NCBI GenBank assembly: GCA_902596675.1
Contig: CACJUO010000013.1
Location: forward strand, 1-33,880
Source: an uncultured Pelagibacteraceae bacterium
GTDB lineage: Bacteria > Pseudomonadota > Alphaproteobacteria > Pelagibacterales > Pelagibacteraceae
Reading direction: 5' to 3'
DNA: 33,880 bases
A program made the translations under genes and the position numbers. Every line of letters begins with the position of its first letter. The stretch's first letter is position 1. A model generated the notes under the pieces. It searched no databases and was not told where the DNA came from. It saw only the letters and a list, made by a program, of their open reading frames with translations. Positions 1 through 8,040 of this stretch are shown here, piece by piece.

Positions 1-1
1 G

Positions 2-1093
2 TTTGATAACAAAAGTGATTATTCATCCCCAAATGAAAATGATGAGGCTTTAGTCCTACATACTTCAGGAACTACCTCGAGGCCAAAAATTGTTCCACTA
101 TCAAATAATAATATTTATTCATCTTCTGAAAATATTTCAAAAAGTTTAAGTCTTACAGATAATGATCATTGTTTAAATATTATGCCATTATTTCATATTC
201 ATGGACTAATCGCAGTTTTAGCAACATCAATGAAAGCAGGTGCATCAGTATGTGCCTCTAGCGGTTTTAATGCATTGAAGTTTCTTGATTTGGCTAGATT
301 AGAAAATATTACTTGGTACTCAGGTGTTCCAACAATGCATCAAGCAATTTTATTAAGAGCTAATAAAAATAAGGAAGCAGCAAAAAACTTAAATTTAAGA
401 TTAATTAGATCTTCTTCAGCTTCATTACCTCCTGCTGTCTTTAAAGATTTAAATGAGGCATTTAATTGTCCTGTTATTGAAGCATATGGGATGACTGAAG
501 CAACACATCAAATGACCTCAAATCCTTTACCGCCAAAACAACAAAAAGCAGGATTTGTAGGCCTTCCAGCAGGCCCTGAGGTATGTATTATGAATGAAAA
601 TGGCGATGTAATGAAACAGGGTGAAGAAGGCGAAGTATGTATAAAGGGTGAAAACGTAACACTTGGCTACGAAAATAATGAAGAAGCAAACAAAACAAGT
701 TTCACAAATGGTTGGTTTAGAACCGGTGATCAAGGATATTTTGACGAAGAGGGATATTTGAAAATTTCAGGAAGATTGAAAGAAATAATTAATAAGGGTG
801 GAGAAAAAATATCTCCTTTAGAGGTAGATAATGTTTTAATGGATCATCCATCAATAGATCAAGCTGTGTGTTTTGGCTATGAGGATAAAATGCTTGGAGA
901 AAATATAGCTAGCGCCATAATTATTAAGTCTGGAGAGATGTGTTCAGAAGACGATGTATTAAAATATGCTAAAGAAAAATTGGCAAAATTTAAAATTCCT
1001 AAGAAAATTTTTTTTGTAGATGAAATTCCAAAGGGAGCAACTGGTAAGTTACAGAGAAACGTTTTGGCAAAAAAATTTGGTTTAATTAGTTAA
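2..1093 (+). CDS. Oxalyl-CoA synthetase-like acyl-CoA ligase (AMP-forming), 5' end cut off
   Basis: This is the C-terminal 363 codons of an ANL-superfamily (AMP-binding) ligase; its reading frame enters from before the window. Such enzymes adenylate a carboxylate with ATP and then form a CoA thioester. Visible motifs are the P-loop TSGTTSRPK (bases about 65-91), MPLFHIHGL, the A5 motif EAYGMTEATH, the hinge region GWFRTGDQGYFD, and the C-terminal catalytic lysine in GATGKLQRN. The serine in TSGTTSRPK and the segments EAYGMTEATH and NPLPP match what I remember of plant and yeast oxalyl-CoA synthetases (AAE3/Pcs60) better than long-chain acyl-CoA or acetyl-CoA ligases, so oxalate is the likeliest substrate. 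That is an inference from remembered family sequences. The stop overlaps the next gene's start by one base (TAATG), so the two are translationally coupled. An oxalyl-CoA decarboxylase just upstream would fit but is outside the window. Confidence 0.85.
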   Translation, partial: FDNKSDYSSPNENDEALVLHTSGTTSRPKIVPLSNNNIYSSSENISKSLSLTDNDHCLNIMPLFHIHGLIAVLATSMKAGASVCASSGFNALKFLDLARLENITWYSGVPTMHQAILLRANKNKEAAKNLNLRLIRSSSASLPPAVFKDLNEAFNCPVIEAYGMTEATHQMTSNPLPPKQQKAGFVGLPAGPEVCIMNENGDVMKQGEEGEVCIKGENVTLGYENNEEANKTSFTNGWFRTGDQGYFDEEGYLKISGRLKEIINKGGEKISPLEVDNVLMDHPSIDQAVCFGYEDKMLGENIASAIIIKSGEMCSEDDVLKYAKEKLAKFKIPKKIFFVDEIPKGATGKLQRNVLAKKFGLIS

Positions 1094-2109
1094 TGACAAA
1101 AATTTGTATATTTGGTGCAGGATCTATCGGTGGATATTTGGCAGCTTGTTTAAGTAAAACAAATATAGATTTATCTCTTATAGCAAGAGGACCACACAAA
1201 AAAGCGATAGAAGAAAATGGATTAACATTAATTAAAGAGGGTAGGTCTGAAAACTTTAAATTAAAAGTAACCGATGATCCCAAATCATTAGATGAACAAG
1301 ACTATATATTTATTTCTGTAAAGGCTCATGCAATTTCAAATATCGTTGATTCACTAAAAAATATTATTGGAGAAAAAACTTCGATTATATCAGCTGTAAA
1401 TGGACTTCCTTGGTGGTATTTTTATAAAGCAAATACTGGAACAAATTTAGACAACCATCATATTGATAGCGTGGATCCCGAGGGAAAAATATGGAAACAT
1501 TTAGATCCTGCAAAAGCAATTGGTTGTGTTGTTTACCCAGCTGCTGAAATAACCGAACCAGGTGTAATAAAACATAATGGAGGAGAAAGATTTACACTTG
1601 GTGAACCTGATGGATCTAAATCAGAAAGACTTAAATTCATTGCTGATTTATTAATTGCAGGTGGCTTAAAAGCTCCTCAAAAAAGTAATTTAAGAGATGA
1701 AATTTGGATAAAACTTTGGGGTAATTGCTCATTTAATATTATTAGTGCTCTTTATGATAAAACTTTAGATGAAATTGGAAATGATCCAGAATTGTTGAAA
1801 ATAGTTAGAAAATTGATGGAGGAATGCCAACAAGTAGGTGAAAAAATTGGTGTGAAATTTAATGTTTCTATTGATCATAGAATAAATGCTGCGATTTCTA
1901 TAAAGGGTCATAAACCATCAACAACTCAAGATCTACATGCTAAACGTCCATTAGAAATTGATCCAATTATTGGTTCTCTTATTGAAATTGGTAACAAAGT
2001 TAACATTAAAACCGAAAATTTAAAATCTGAGTACGAAAAATTAAAAACAAAAGCGGAAAATCTTGGTTTATACGAAAGATCAAAATTAATTGATCAAATC
2101 ACAAAATAA
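1093..2109 (+). CDS. Ketopantoate reductase (ApbA/PanE) family NADPH dehydrogenase
   Basis: A 338-residue protein of the 2-dehydropantoate 2-reductase family. The N-terminal Rossmann fold carries the dinucleotide motif GAGSIGGYLA at residues 8-17. The C-terminal helical domain contains a lysine (K207, in EIWIKLWGN) at the place of the family's catalytic lysine. It is longer than biosynthetic PanE (about 300 residues), with extra sequence after the VNG motif at about 103-135 (PWWYF and following). That insert is common in family members whose substrate is unknown, so true pantothenate synthesis is doubtful. It overlaps the upstream oxalyl-CoA synthetase-like gene by one base, which suggests a joint role in handling a small 2-oxoacid. 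The 3' end abuts the convergent TRAP permease gene with no spacer and no hairpin. Confidence 0.85.
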   Translation: MTKICIFGAGSIGGYLAACLSKTNIDLSLIARGPHKKAIEENGLTLIKEGRSENFKLKVTDDPKSLDEQDYIFISVKAHAISNIVDSLKNIIGEKTSIISAVNGLPWWYFYKANTGTNLDNHHIDSVDPEGKIWKHLDPAKAIGCVVYPAAEITEPGVIKHNGGERFTLGEPDGSKSERLKFIADLLIAGGLKAPQKSNLRDEIWIKLWGNCSFNIISALYDKTLDEIGNDPELLKIVRKLMEECQQVGEKIGVKFNVSIDHRINAAISIKGHKPSTTQDLHAKRPLEIDPIIGSLIEIGNKVNIKTENLKSEYEKLKTKAENLGLYERSKLIDQITK

Positions 2110-4761
2110 TTAAAAGTTTAAAGATATATCTCTGTGGATAGAATTACATTTTGAAACATATATAGCTTGTTCTTTTGTAAGTTTTGATTGCAATCTTAAT
2201 CCAATAGTCTCACTAATAACTTTGTCATGAGCATCTATTCTATCCATATATTTTTTCTTGAAATTTTTTCTCCAACTAACTTCTTGCTCAAATAACGCAA
2301 TAGTATCGACCGTTGAAGATTGAAGTTTTTCGAAATCAACTTCGTCCTCATCCATTAAAGTGATTAGATAATCTAATTTATCTGCAAACTCATCAGATCC
2401 AGAAATTTCTCCGACCTTTTCAAATATATTATCTATAAATTCTATTGCGTCAATGTAACCTCTGTTATCTATTTTATTTTTAAGAAGTTTCATTTCTTGT
2501 TCTAATTCTTCAAATTTTTCACCATCATTTATAAAACTCTTAATCAACAATAAATCTTCGTAAGCATTATCAACTGTTTTTCGATATTTTCTTGTTGCAA
2601 GATTTTTTGCTTTATTAATTTTGTTAAATTCATCATTTTTTGATTTCCATTCCTCTGGGATTTGACTACTTATCTCGTCTATTTCTAGTTTCACATTTTC
2701 AATTTTTTGTTCAAGTTTGTTTTTATCTGAAACATCTTCATCATCTAAGTTTCTAATCTCAGCTTTATACTTATCTATCTTTTTATTTAATTTTAAAATT
2801 TTCTTTTGTTTCTTTCTTGTTTTAAAATGTAAGTCTCTGTAATCGATTGCATAATCGTTATATAATGTCTCTGTGCTTTTAACCTCATTAACAAGTTCAA
2901 AAGAGTACTTAGAATTATCAACATGGCGTTGGAAATAACTTAATTTATCTGCTGGTAAGTTTGCAAGAATAATGTCGTCAAAGTCAGTTATACTTTTATT
3001 TATTACATCAGCATTATTAGAGTAATTTGCAAATTTGTACTCTTGTAAGCAATATTGAAGTTTTGGATTCATCGGCGGTGGAGCAACATTAGATGTTAAA
3101 TAAACCCTGTTTGGTAAATAATTTACTAGACTAGGGTATGCACCCACAATTCCTAAACCGATAAGTTGTAAGATAATAAAAGGAACAACACCTTTCCAAA
3201 TATCTAATGTTTGGACCACTTTTGGAGCTACACCTTTTAAATAAAATAAAGCAAATCCAAATGGCGGTGTTAAGAAAGAAGTTTGTAAATTAACACCTAT
3301 CATTACTCCAAGCCATACAGCTGTAACATTTGCTCCTGTTTCAGCTAGCAATATTGGTGCAATTATTGGTACAACAACAACTGCAATCTCAATAAAATCC
3401 AAAAAGAAACCTAACAAGAAAATTACAATCATGACCACAACAAACTGAGTCCAAAAACCTCCTGGTAAATCTTGAAGAAAATCTCTTACTAATTCCTCAC
3501 CACCAAATGCTCTAAAGCCTGATGTAAGCATTGCAGCGCCAAGAAGGATTATAAATACCATTGAAGTTGTAATACAAGTCTCAGTAACTACTTCTTTTAA
3601 AACATTTTCAGTTTTAAATGTTCTCCAAAAACTCCATGCAATACCATAAACAAGTATTGCCACAAAAAAAGCAGCAATATAAATTGCACCAATATTTCTT
3701 TCTTCTAAATTTTTAACGTTAAGTTCATATGTAGAGGCAATAAATGTAATGGGTATTAATGATCCAATTATCAGAATTAAAGGATAAAAAGCACTTTTCT
3801 TACCTTCAAACAATCTATATCCTGCCATCAATGTTGCACCAATCGCACCAATTGAACCCGCTTGGTTAACTGTTGCTATACCCATTAGAATTGAACCCAA
3901 AACTGCAAAGATAAGTGCAAGAGGAGGAATAATTATTACAATTACACGTAACCAAAACTTTAAATTAAATTCTCCCTTAAATGGAACTGGTGGCGCTACA
4001 CCTTTTTTAATTCTCGCATAGAAAAATACATAAATCATATAAAGTGCAACTAAAACTAAACCAGGCAAAAGAGCTCCAAGGAACATGTCACCAGCACTTG
4101 AGGATCCAACTCTAAATTCTCCAGGCATGTTAAATTCTCCGGTAACTGCTTTGTAATCATTTTGACGGATGTTGTTTGCAACATCTGATGCACTAGCTAA
4201 TTGATCAGCAATAATAATTAAAACAATAGATGGAGGTATTATTTGACCTAACGTTCCAGATGAACATACTATACCACTAGCAAGTTTTCTATCGTAGTTA
4301 TTATTTAACATAGTAGGTAATGAAATTAATCCCATTGCAATAACGGTTGCTCCAACAATACCTGTGGTTGCTGCTAACAATGCACCAACGAAAATTACTG
4401 AAATACCAAGACCACCAGGAATTGGACCAAACAATTGACCCATTGTTATTAATAAATCTTCTGCAATTTTGGATTTTTGCAGCATTATTCCCATAAAAAT
4501 AAATAAAGGAATTGCAATTAGGGTATCAGTTTCAACGTCCCAATAATTACTCCTAAAGTTTGTTATACCAGCTACAAGCCACTCTATAGGACCATCAACT
4601 GCAAAATATGCGTCTGCATCGCCTTCAAATAAGTATCCAAAAAACGCAGCTAAACCAATAGATATTATAGCTGAACCTGGAAGCGCAAATGCTACGGGAT
4701 ATCCTGAAGCAAGAGCAACTATCATTATTAAGACTAAAACTGCTAAGAAAAAAAGTTCCAT
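2110..4761 (-). CDS. dctM: TRAP transporter large permease (DctM) with a long C-terminal coiled-coil tail
   Basis: The 883-residue large membrane subunit of a TRAP transporter, the part that performs sodium-driven uptake through the inner membrane. Residues 1 to about 550 are the DctM permease: many hydrophobic helices, the family segments PLFIFMGIML and GPIPGGLGISVIF, and LQTSFLTPPFGFALFYLKG near 492-510. Typical DctM proteins are about 425-450 residues, so even the permease part is enlarged, with a hydrophilic loop near 195-225 and extra helices near 320-380. Residues from about 551 to 883 are hydrophilic and rich in Lys, Glu and Asp, with a coiled-coil-like stretch at about 640-765. I recognise no domain there. 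The gene starts 3 bases after dctQ ends and is convergent with the reductase gene. The family call is firm; the function of the tail is unknown. Confidence 0.93.
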   Translation of the reverse strand: MELFFLAVLVLIMIVALASGYPVAFALPGSAIISIGLAAFFGYLFEGDADAYFAVDGPIEWLVAGITNFRSNYWDVETDTLIAIPLFIFMGIMLQKSKIAEDLLITMGQLFGPIPGGLGISVIFVGALLAATTGIVGATVIAMGLISLPTMLNNNYDRKLASGIVCSSGTLGQIIPPSIVLIIIADQLASASDVANNIRQNDYKAVTGEFNMPGEFRVGSSSAGDMFLGALLPGLVLVALYMIYVFFYARIKKGVAPPVPFKGEFNLKFWLRVIVIIIPPLALIFAVLGSILMGIATVNQAGSIGAIGATLMAGYRLFEGKKSAFYPLILIIGSLIPITFIASTYELNVKNLEERNIGAIYIAAFFVAILVYGIAWSFWRTFKTENVLKEVVTETCITTSMVFIILLGAAMLTSGFRAFGGEELVRDFLQDLPGGFWTQFVVVMIVIFLLGFFLDFIEIAVVVVPIIAPILLAETGANVTAVWLGVMIGVNLQTSFLTPPFGFALFYLKGVAPKVVQTLDIWKGVVPFIILQLIGLGIVGAYPSLVNYLPNRVYLTSNVAPPPMNPKLQYCLQEYKFANYSNNADVINKSITDFDDIILANLPADKLSYFQRHVDNSKYSFELVNEVKSTETLYNDYAIDYRDLHFKTRKKQKKILKLNKKIDKYKAEIRNLDDEDVSDKNKLEQKIENVKLEIDEISSQIPEEWKSKNDEFNKINKAKNLATRKYRKTVDNAYEDLLLIKSFINDGEKFEELEQEMKLLKNKIDNRGYIDAIEFIDNIFEKVGEISGSDEFADKLDYLITLMDEDEVDFEKLQSSTVDTIALFEQEVSWRKNFKKKYMDRIDAHDKVISETIGLRLQSKLTKEQAIYVSKCNSIHRDISLNF

Positions 4762-4764
4762 ACT

Positions 4765-5754
4765 TTAATTTTCCTTGCCATTTAAAATTTTAAAACTACT
4801 ACCCATGAAATAACTCGTAAACTGTAAGAGCATTGTAACGGCAAACACTGCTAAGTATACAGCCATCAAATATAAAAGGTATAAACCATTAGATCCTTGC
4901 TGCGTAACTTCAAAAGCTACCACCGGTCCATTAATTATACTTGCTTTGCCATTTAGTCCTAGAAATATGACTATTAAGACAAGTGGAACACCTAAAAGTG
5001 CAGAACCTAAAAGGTTTGTCCAAGCCTTTTTTCTTTCACTGAATGAAGAGTAAAGAACATCTACTCTTACATGACCTTCGTGAATTAAAGCATAAGCACT
5101 TGCGAATAAATAAAGTGCAGCGTACCAAAAACGAACAAGATCTCCTTGAAATGCTTGTTCATATGAAAATATAAATCTAGATAATACAATTATGAATTCA
5201 CTGACAACAACTAAAACTGCTAACCAGATAAAACCAACAGATTTTGTAAAGTAACCAATTACAAATGAAATTAATATAATTGGAAAATGTATAAATGTAA
5301 TTCTTTCTGGTGATTTCACCATAAAAGCTTTCACTTCTGGGCTGAATATAGCTTCCCATAATCTTTCAACGACCATAAATGAAATTATAAAATCAGCCAC
5401 TCCGACTAAGAATACTGCCCAAAAAGATGACCTAACTAAGTAGGCTGAAAATTTTGACAATATTTCTGAGTCTTGCTCTAAAGTTTGTGAGTATGTTTTA
5501 AATACATAAATTATGACAGCTAGAATGCATATTAAGTAAACTCCAATTTGCATAAAACCATAACTCAAAGTGGATCCATCAAGTGCTTTTTTCTTAAAAC
5601 CAAACATTTCATAATGAGAGAAAATTTTCTTAACTCCTGGCCAATCAATCCAAACTGTTAAAACATTATTTATGAGGAATGCCAGAGTGAAAGCTAATAC
5701 TGAGTAGCTAGCAATTCTTAGATATAGAGATATTTTGCTATTTTCTGAACCCAT
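4765..5754 (-). CDS. dctQ: TRAP transporter small permease (DctQ), N-terminally extended
   Basis: A 329-residue membrane protein, the small subunit that pairs with DctM. The DctQ-like part is the C-terminal half (about residues 172-318), with the family-type segment HEGHVRVDVLYSSFSERKK at 226-244 between transmembrane helices. About 170 residues with roughly four more predicted helices precede it (near 11-34, 63-86, 105-130 and 152-171), whereas ordinary DctQ proteins are 160-200 residues with four helices. This enlarged form probably matches the enlarged DctM next to it. It lies 3 bases upstream of dctM and downstream of dctP, from which it is separated by an intrinsic terminator. Confidence is high for membership of the TRAP operon and lower for exact domain limits. 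Confidence 0.88.
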   Translation of the reverse strand: MGSENSKISLYLRIASYSVLAFTLAFLINNVLTVWIDWPGVKKIFSHYEMFGFKKKALDGSTLSYGFMQIGVYLICILAVIIYVFKTYSQTLEQDSEILSKFSAYLVRSSFWAVFLVGVADFIISFMVVERLWEAIFSPEVKAFMVKSPERITFIHFPIILISFVIGYFTKSVGFIWLAVLVVVSEFIIVLSRFIFSYEQAFQGDLVRFWYAALYLFASAYALIHEGHVRVDVLYSSFSERKKAWTNLLGSALLGVPLVLIVIFLGLNGKASIINGPVVAFEVTQQGSNGLYLLYLMAVYLAVFAVTMLLQFTSYFMGSSFKILNGKEN

Positions 5755-5797
5755 ATGAATATAAATTCTATTAGTAATACTTAATTTTGAAATAAAA

Positions 5798-5823
5798 AAA
5801 AGGGCCCAAAAGAGGGCCCTTTT
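5798..5823 (-). terminator. Intrinsic terminator between dctP and dctQ
   Basis: A perfect 10-bp inverted repeat, AAAAGGGCCC at 5798-5807 and GGGCCCTTTT at 5814-5823, with a 6-base loop. On the - strand the hairpin is followed by a run of U residues (complement of the A run at 5794-5801). It has by far the strongest G+C stem in this AT-rich window. It lies just after the binding-protein gene and before the two permease genes, so it probably makes most transcripts end after dctP, giving more binding protein than permease. Confidence 0.88.
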
Positions 5824-5842
5824 AATATCAAATTAAGCTTGA

Positions 5843-6973
5843 TTACATTCCCAATGCTCTGTTTCTTTGAGAAATGTAAGGTGAGTCTGATAAGTTAGTC
5901 CAAGATCCAATGTCTTTTCTTGCTTTTAAGAAGCTCGAATGAACTCTTTCAGCAAGACCACTGCTAGCTCTTGTTTCTTCAAACACTTCATTAGCAGCTG
6001 ATGCAAAGCCATCATATACCTTGTCGCTAAACTTCTCTAATTTAACACCATGATCATTGATCAATCTAGCTAATGCCGCACCATTTTTAGCATTGTACTC
6101 AGACATCATTACGTCGTTTTCCATTGCTGCAGCAGCTTCAATCAACAATTGATCTGATTTGTTTAAGCTTGTGAACCAAGATTTGTTTGTTCCACATGCT
6201 AACATTGATCCAGGCTCGTGCATACCAGGATAGTAGTAGTATTTAGCAGCTTCTTGGAATTTCATAGCTTCATCATTCCATGGACCTACCCACTCTGTAG
6301 CATCAATTGCTCCAGATACTAGGTTTTCATAAATTTGTCCACCAGGCAATGAAACTGGAGATCCTCCAAGTTTACCAATTACTTGTCCACCTAAACCAGG
6401 CATACGCATTTTTAAACCTTTGAAGTCATTAGGGCTTCTAATTTTTTTGTTAAACCATCCACCCATTTGAACTCCTGTGCTTCCACACATAAAGTTTTTA
6501 AGACCAAACTTGTCAGATAGTTCATCCCATAACTCTTGACCACCTGCAAATCTAATCCATGCATTCATTTCAGTGTAAGTAAAACCAAATGGTACCGCTG
6601 TAAAATAACCCCAAGCTGGATCTTTCTTCACCCAGTAGTAGTCAGCAGCATGGTACATTTGTGAGTTACCAGATGCAACTTCATCGAATGAGTCAAATGC
6701 TTTAACTCTTTCATTAGCTGCATAATAAGTAACTTGGATTCTACCATCACTTATATCTGAGATTCTTTGTGCAAATCTTTGAGCTCCTGTTCCTAAACCT
6801 GGAAAATCTCTTCCCCAAGTAGCAACCATTGATGCTTCAATTCTTTCAGCAGCAACAGCTGGAGCAGCTAAAGATGATGCAGCTACAGCAGCAACACCAG
6901 TTGCAGCAGCAGCTTTAAAGAACTTACGTCTTGAAGGTGTTTTTTTAACCTTCAGCTTTTTGTCTTTAATCAT
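5843..6973 (-). CDS. dctP: TRAP transporter substrate-binding protein, TakP-like, Tat-exported
   Basis: A 376-residue periplasmic binding protein for the adjacent TRAP permease. It begins with a twin-arginine signal (SRRKFFK at 14-20, then a hydrophobic Ala-rich stretch, probable cleavage near residue 42). The segments GVQMGGWF, FKGLKMRMPG and IDATEWVGP, and the tyrosine run before PGMHEPG, are those I associate with the TakP group, whose characterised member binds 2-oxoacids such as pyruvate with a cation. A 2-oxoacid or 2-hydroxyacid ligand is therefore the best guess and fits the enzymes just upstream. A strong Shine-Dalgarno sequence precedes the start and a terminator follows the stop, both consistent with high expression. 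The exact ligand cannot be read from the sequence. Confidence 0.93.
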   Translation of the reverse strand: MIKDKKLKVKKTPSRRKFFKAAAATGVAAVAASSLAAPAVAAERIEASMVATWGRDFPGLGTGAQRFAQRISDISDGRIQVTYYAANERVKAFDSFDEVASGNSQMYHAADYYWVKKDPAWGYFTAVPFGFTYTEMNAWIRFAGGQELWDELSDKFGLKNFMCGSTGVQMGGWFNKKIRSPNDFKGLKMRMPGLGGQVIGKLGGSPVSLPGGQIYENLVSGAIDATEWVGPWNDEAMKFQEAAKYYYYPGMHEPGSMLACGTNKSWFTSLNKSDQLLIEAAAAMENDVMMSEYNAKNGAALARLINDHGVKLEKFSDKVYDGFASAANEVFEETRASSGLAERVHSSFLKARKDIGSWTNLSDSPYISQRNRALGM

Positions 6974-6978
6974 TTATT

Positions 6979-6985
6979 TCTCCTC
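6979..6985 (-). promoter_or_regulatory. Strong Shine-Dalgarno sequence of dctP
   Basis: On the - strand the bases GAGGAGA lie 5 bases before the dctP ATG. Most genes in this window have weak or no recognisable ribosome binding site, so this near-consensus site stands out and supports high translation of the binding protein. Confidence 0.75.
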
Positions 6986-7029
6986 TTTAGTTAATTAACT
7001 GCCGGTAATAAAACACATATGTAACTTAG

Positions 7030-7048
7030 AGTCATTTTAAAAATGACT
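7030..7048. promoter_or_regulatory. Palindrome upstream of dctP, candidate operator
   Basis: AGTCATTTT (7030-7038) and AAAATGACT (7040-7048) form a perfect 9-bp inverted repeat around a single central base. It sits 57 bases before the dctP start, in the 104-base gap between the hydroxyacid dehydrogenase and dctP. The one-base centre makes a DNA operator for a dimeric regulator more natural than an RNA hairpin. No regulator gene is in the window, and no convincing -35/-10 pair was found here. Confidence 0.45.
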
Positions 7049-7077
7049 GATATTCAATTAAATACAACTACAGATTG

Positions 7078-8031
7078 TTAATTTACTTTGTTTTTACAGT
7101 TTCCTGTTTTGAAGAATTCGTCAATATTATCAATAGCTAAGTTAGCCATCGCAGTTCTTGTTTCCTTAGTAGCACTGCCTAAATGTGGAAGAATGAAAGC
7201 ACTTTTGTGCTTGTAATAACCTTTGTTTAAATGTGGCTCATTTTTATAAACATCTAATCCTACAGCATAAACTTTTCTTCTATTTAGAGCATCAATCATT
7301 GCCTCGTCTTCAATAATGTCTCCTCTTGCAACATTTGTGACAATTGCTCCTTTCGGTAAATATTCAATTGTATCTTTGTTAATCATATCAATCGTCTCTT
7401 TTGATGCTGGACAGCATACTGATAATACATCTGATACAGATAGAAGGTCTTTTAAATTGTCATGATAAATTGCACCTTGCTCTTTATCTTCACTTAGTTT
7501 TGATCTGTTATGATAGTGAATTATCATACCTAGAGATTTAGCCACTTTTGCAATTTTTTGTCCAATTCTTCCCATCCCTAAAATTCCTAATCTAGTACCT
7601 GTCAATTGTTTTCCAATTAAAAGATCCGCAGACCAAACCCATCCTCCTTGTCTTGCTTGCTCAATTCCTTCTGAAGCTCTTCTACATGCACCTAAAATTA
7701 ATAATACTCCAATTTCAGCAGTAGCATCTGTTAAAACATCTGGAGTATTTGTTACAGCTATACCTTTGCTTTTTGCTGCATCTAAATCAATATTTCCAAA
7801 TCCAACTGCAAAGTTTGAGAGTATTTTAACACTATCTGGTAATTGATTAATTGTATCAGCATCTAACTTATCAGTTAATGCCGAAAGTATACCATCACAA
7901 CCTTGACTCATTTCTATTAATTTTTTTTGTGAATAAAGTTCATCATTAAGATTTAAATTTGCATCAAATAATTCTTTTGCTCGATCCTCACAAGATCTTA
8001 GCAATCTTCTAGTCACTAAAATTTTTTTCAT
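7078..8031 (-). CDS. D-2-hydroxyacid dehydrogenase (glyoxylate/hydroxypyruvate reductase type)
   Basis: A 317-residue NAD(P)-dependent D-isomer-specific 2-hydroxyacid dehydrogenase. The nucleotide-binding motif GMGRIG is at residues 152-157. The catalytic triad is complete: R236 (in NVARGD), E265 (in YKNEP) and H283 (in LPHLGSAT). The early segment SNFAVGFGNIDLDAAKSKGI is typical of the glyoxylate reductase (GyaR/GRHPR) branch. It would reduce glyoxylate or hydroxypyruvate to glycolate or D-glycerate, or work in reverse. It lies 9 bases after the GlcD-type gene on the same strand, so both probably share a transcript and interconvert a 2-hydroxyacid and its 2-oxoacid. The family call is firm, but related enzymes differ widely in substrate. 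Confidence 0.9.
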   Translation of the reverse strand: MKKILVTRRLLRSCEDRAKELFDANLNLNDELYSQKKLIEMSQGCDGILSALTDKLDADTINQLPDSVKILSNFAVGFGNIDLDAAKSKGIAVTNTPDVLTDATAEIGVLLILGACRRASEGIEQARQGGWVWSADLLIGKQLTGTRLGILGMGRIGQKIAKVAKSLGMIIHYHNRSKLSEDKEQGAIYHDNLKDLLSVSDVLSVCCPASKETIDMINKDTIEYLPKGAIVTNVARGDIIEDEAMIDALNRRKVYAVGLDVYKNEPHLNKGYYKHKSAFILPHLGSATKETRTAMANLAIDNIDEFFKTGNCKNKVN

Positions 8032-8040
8032 ACAAATTTA

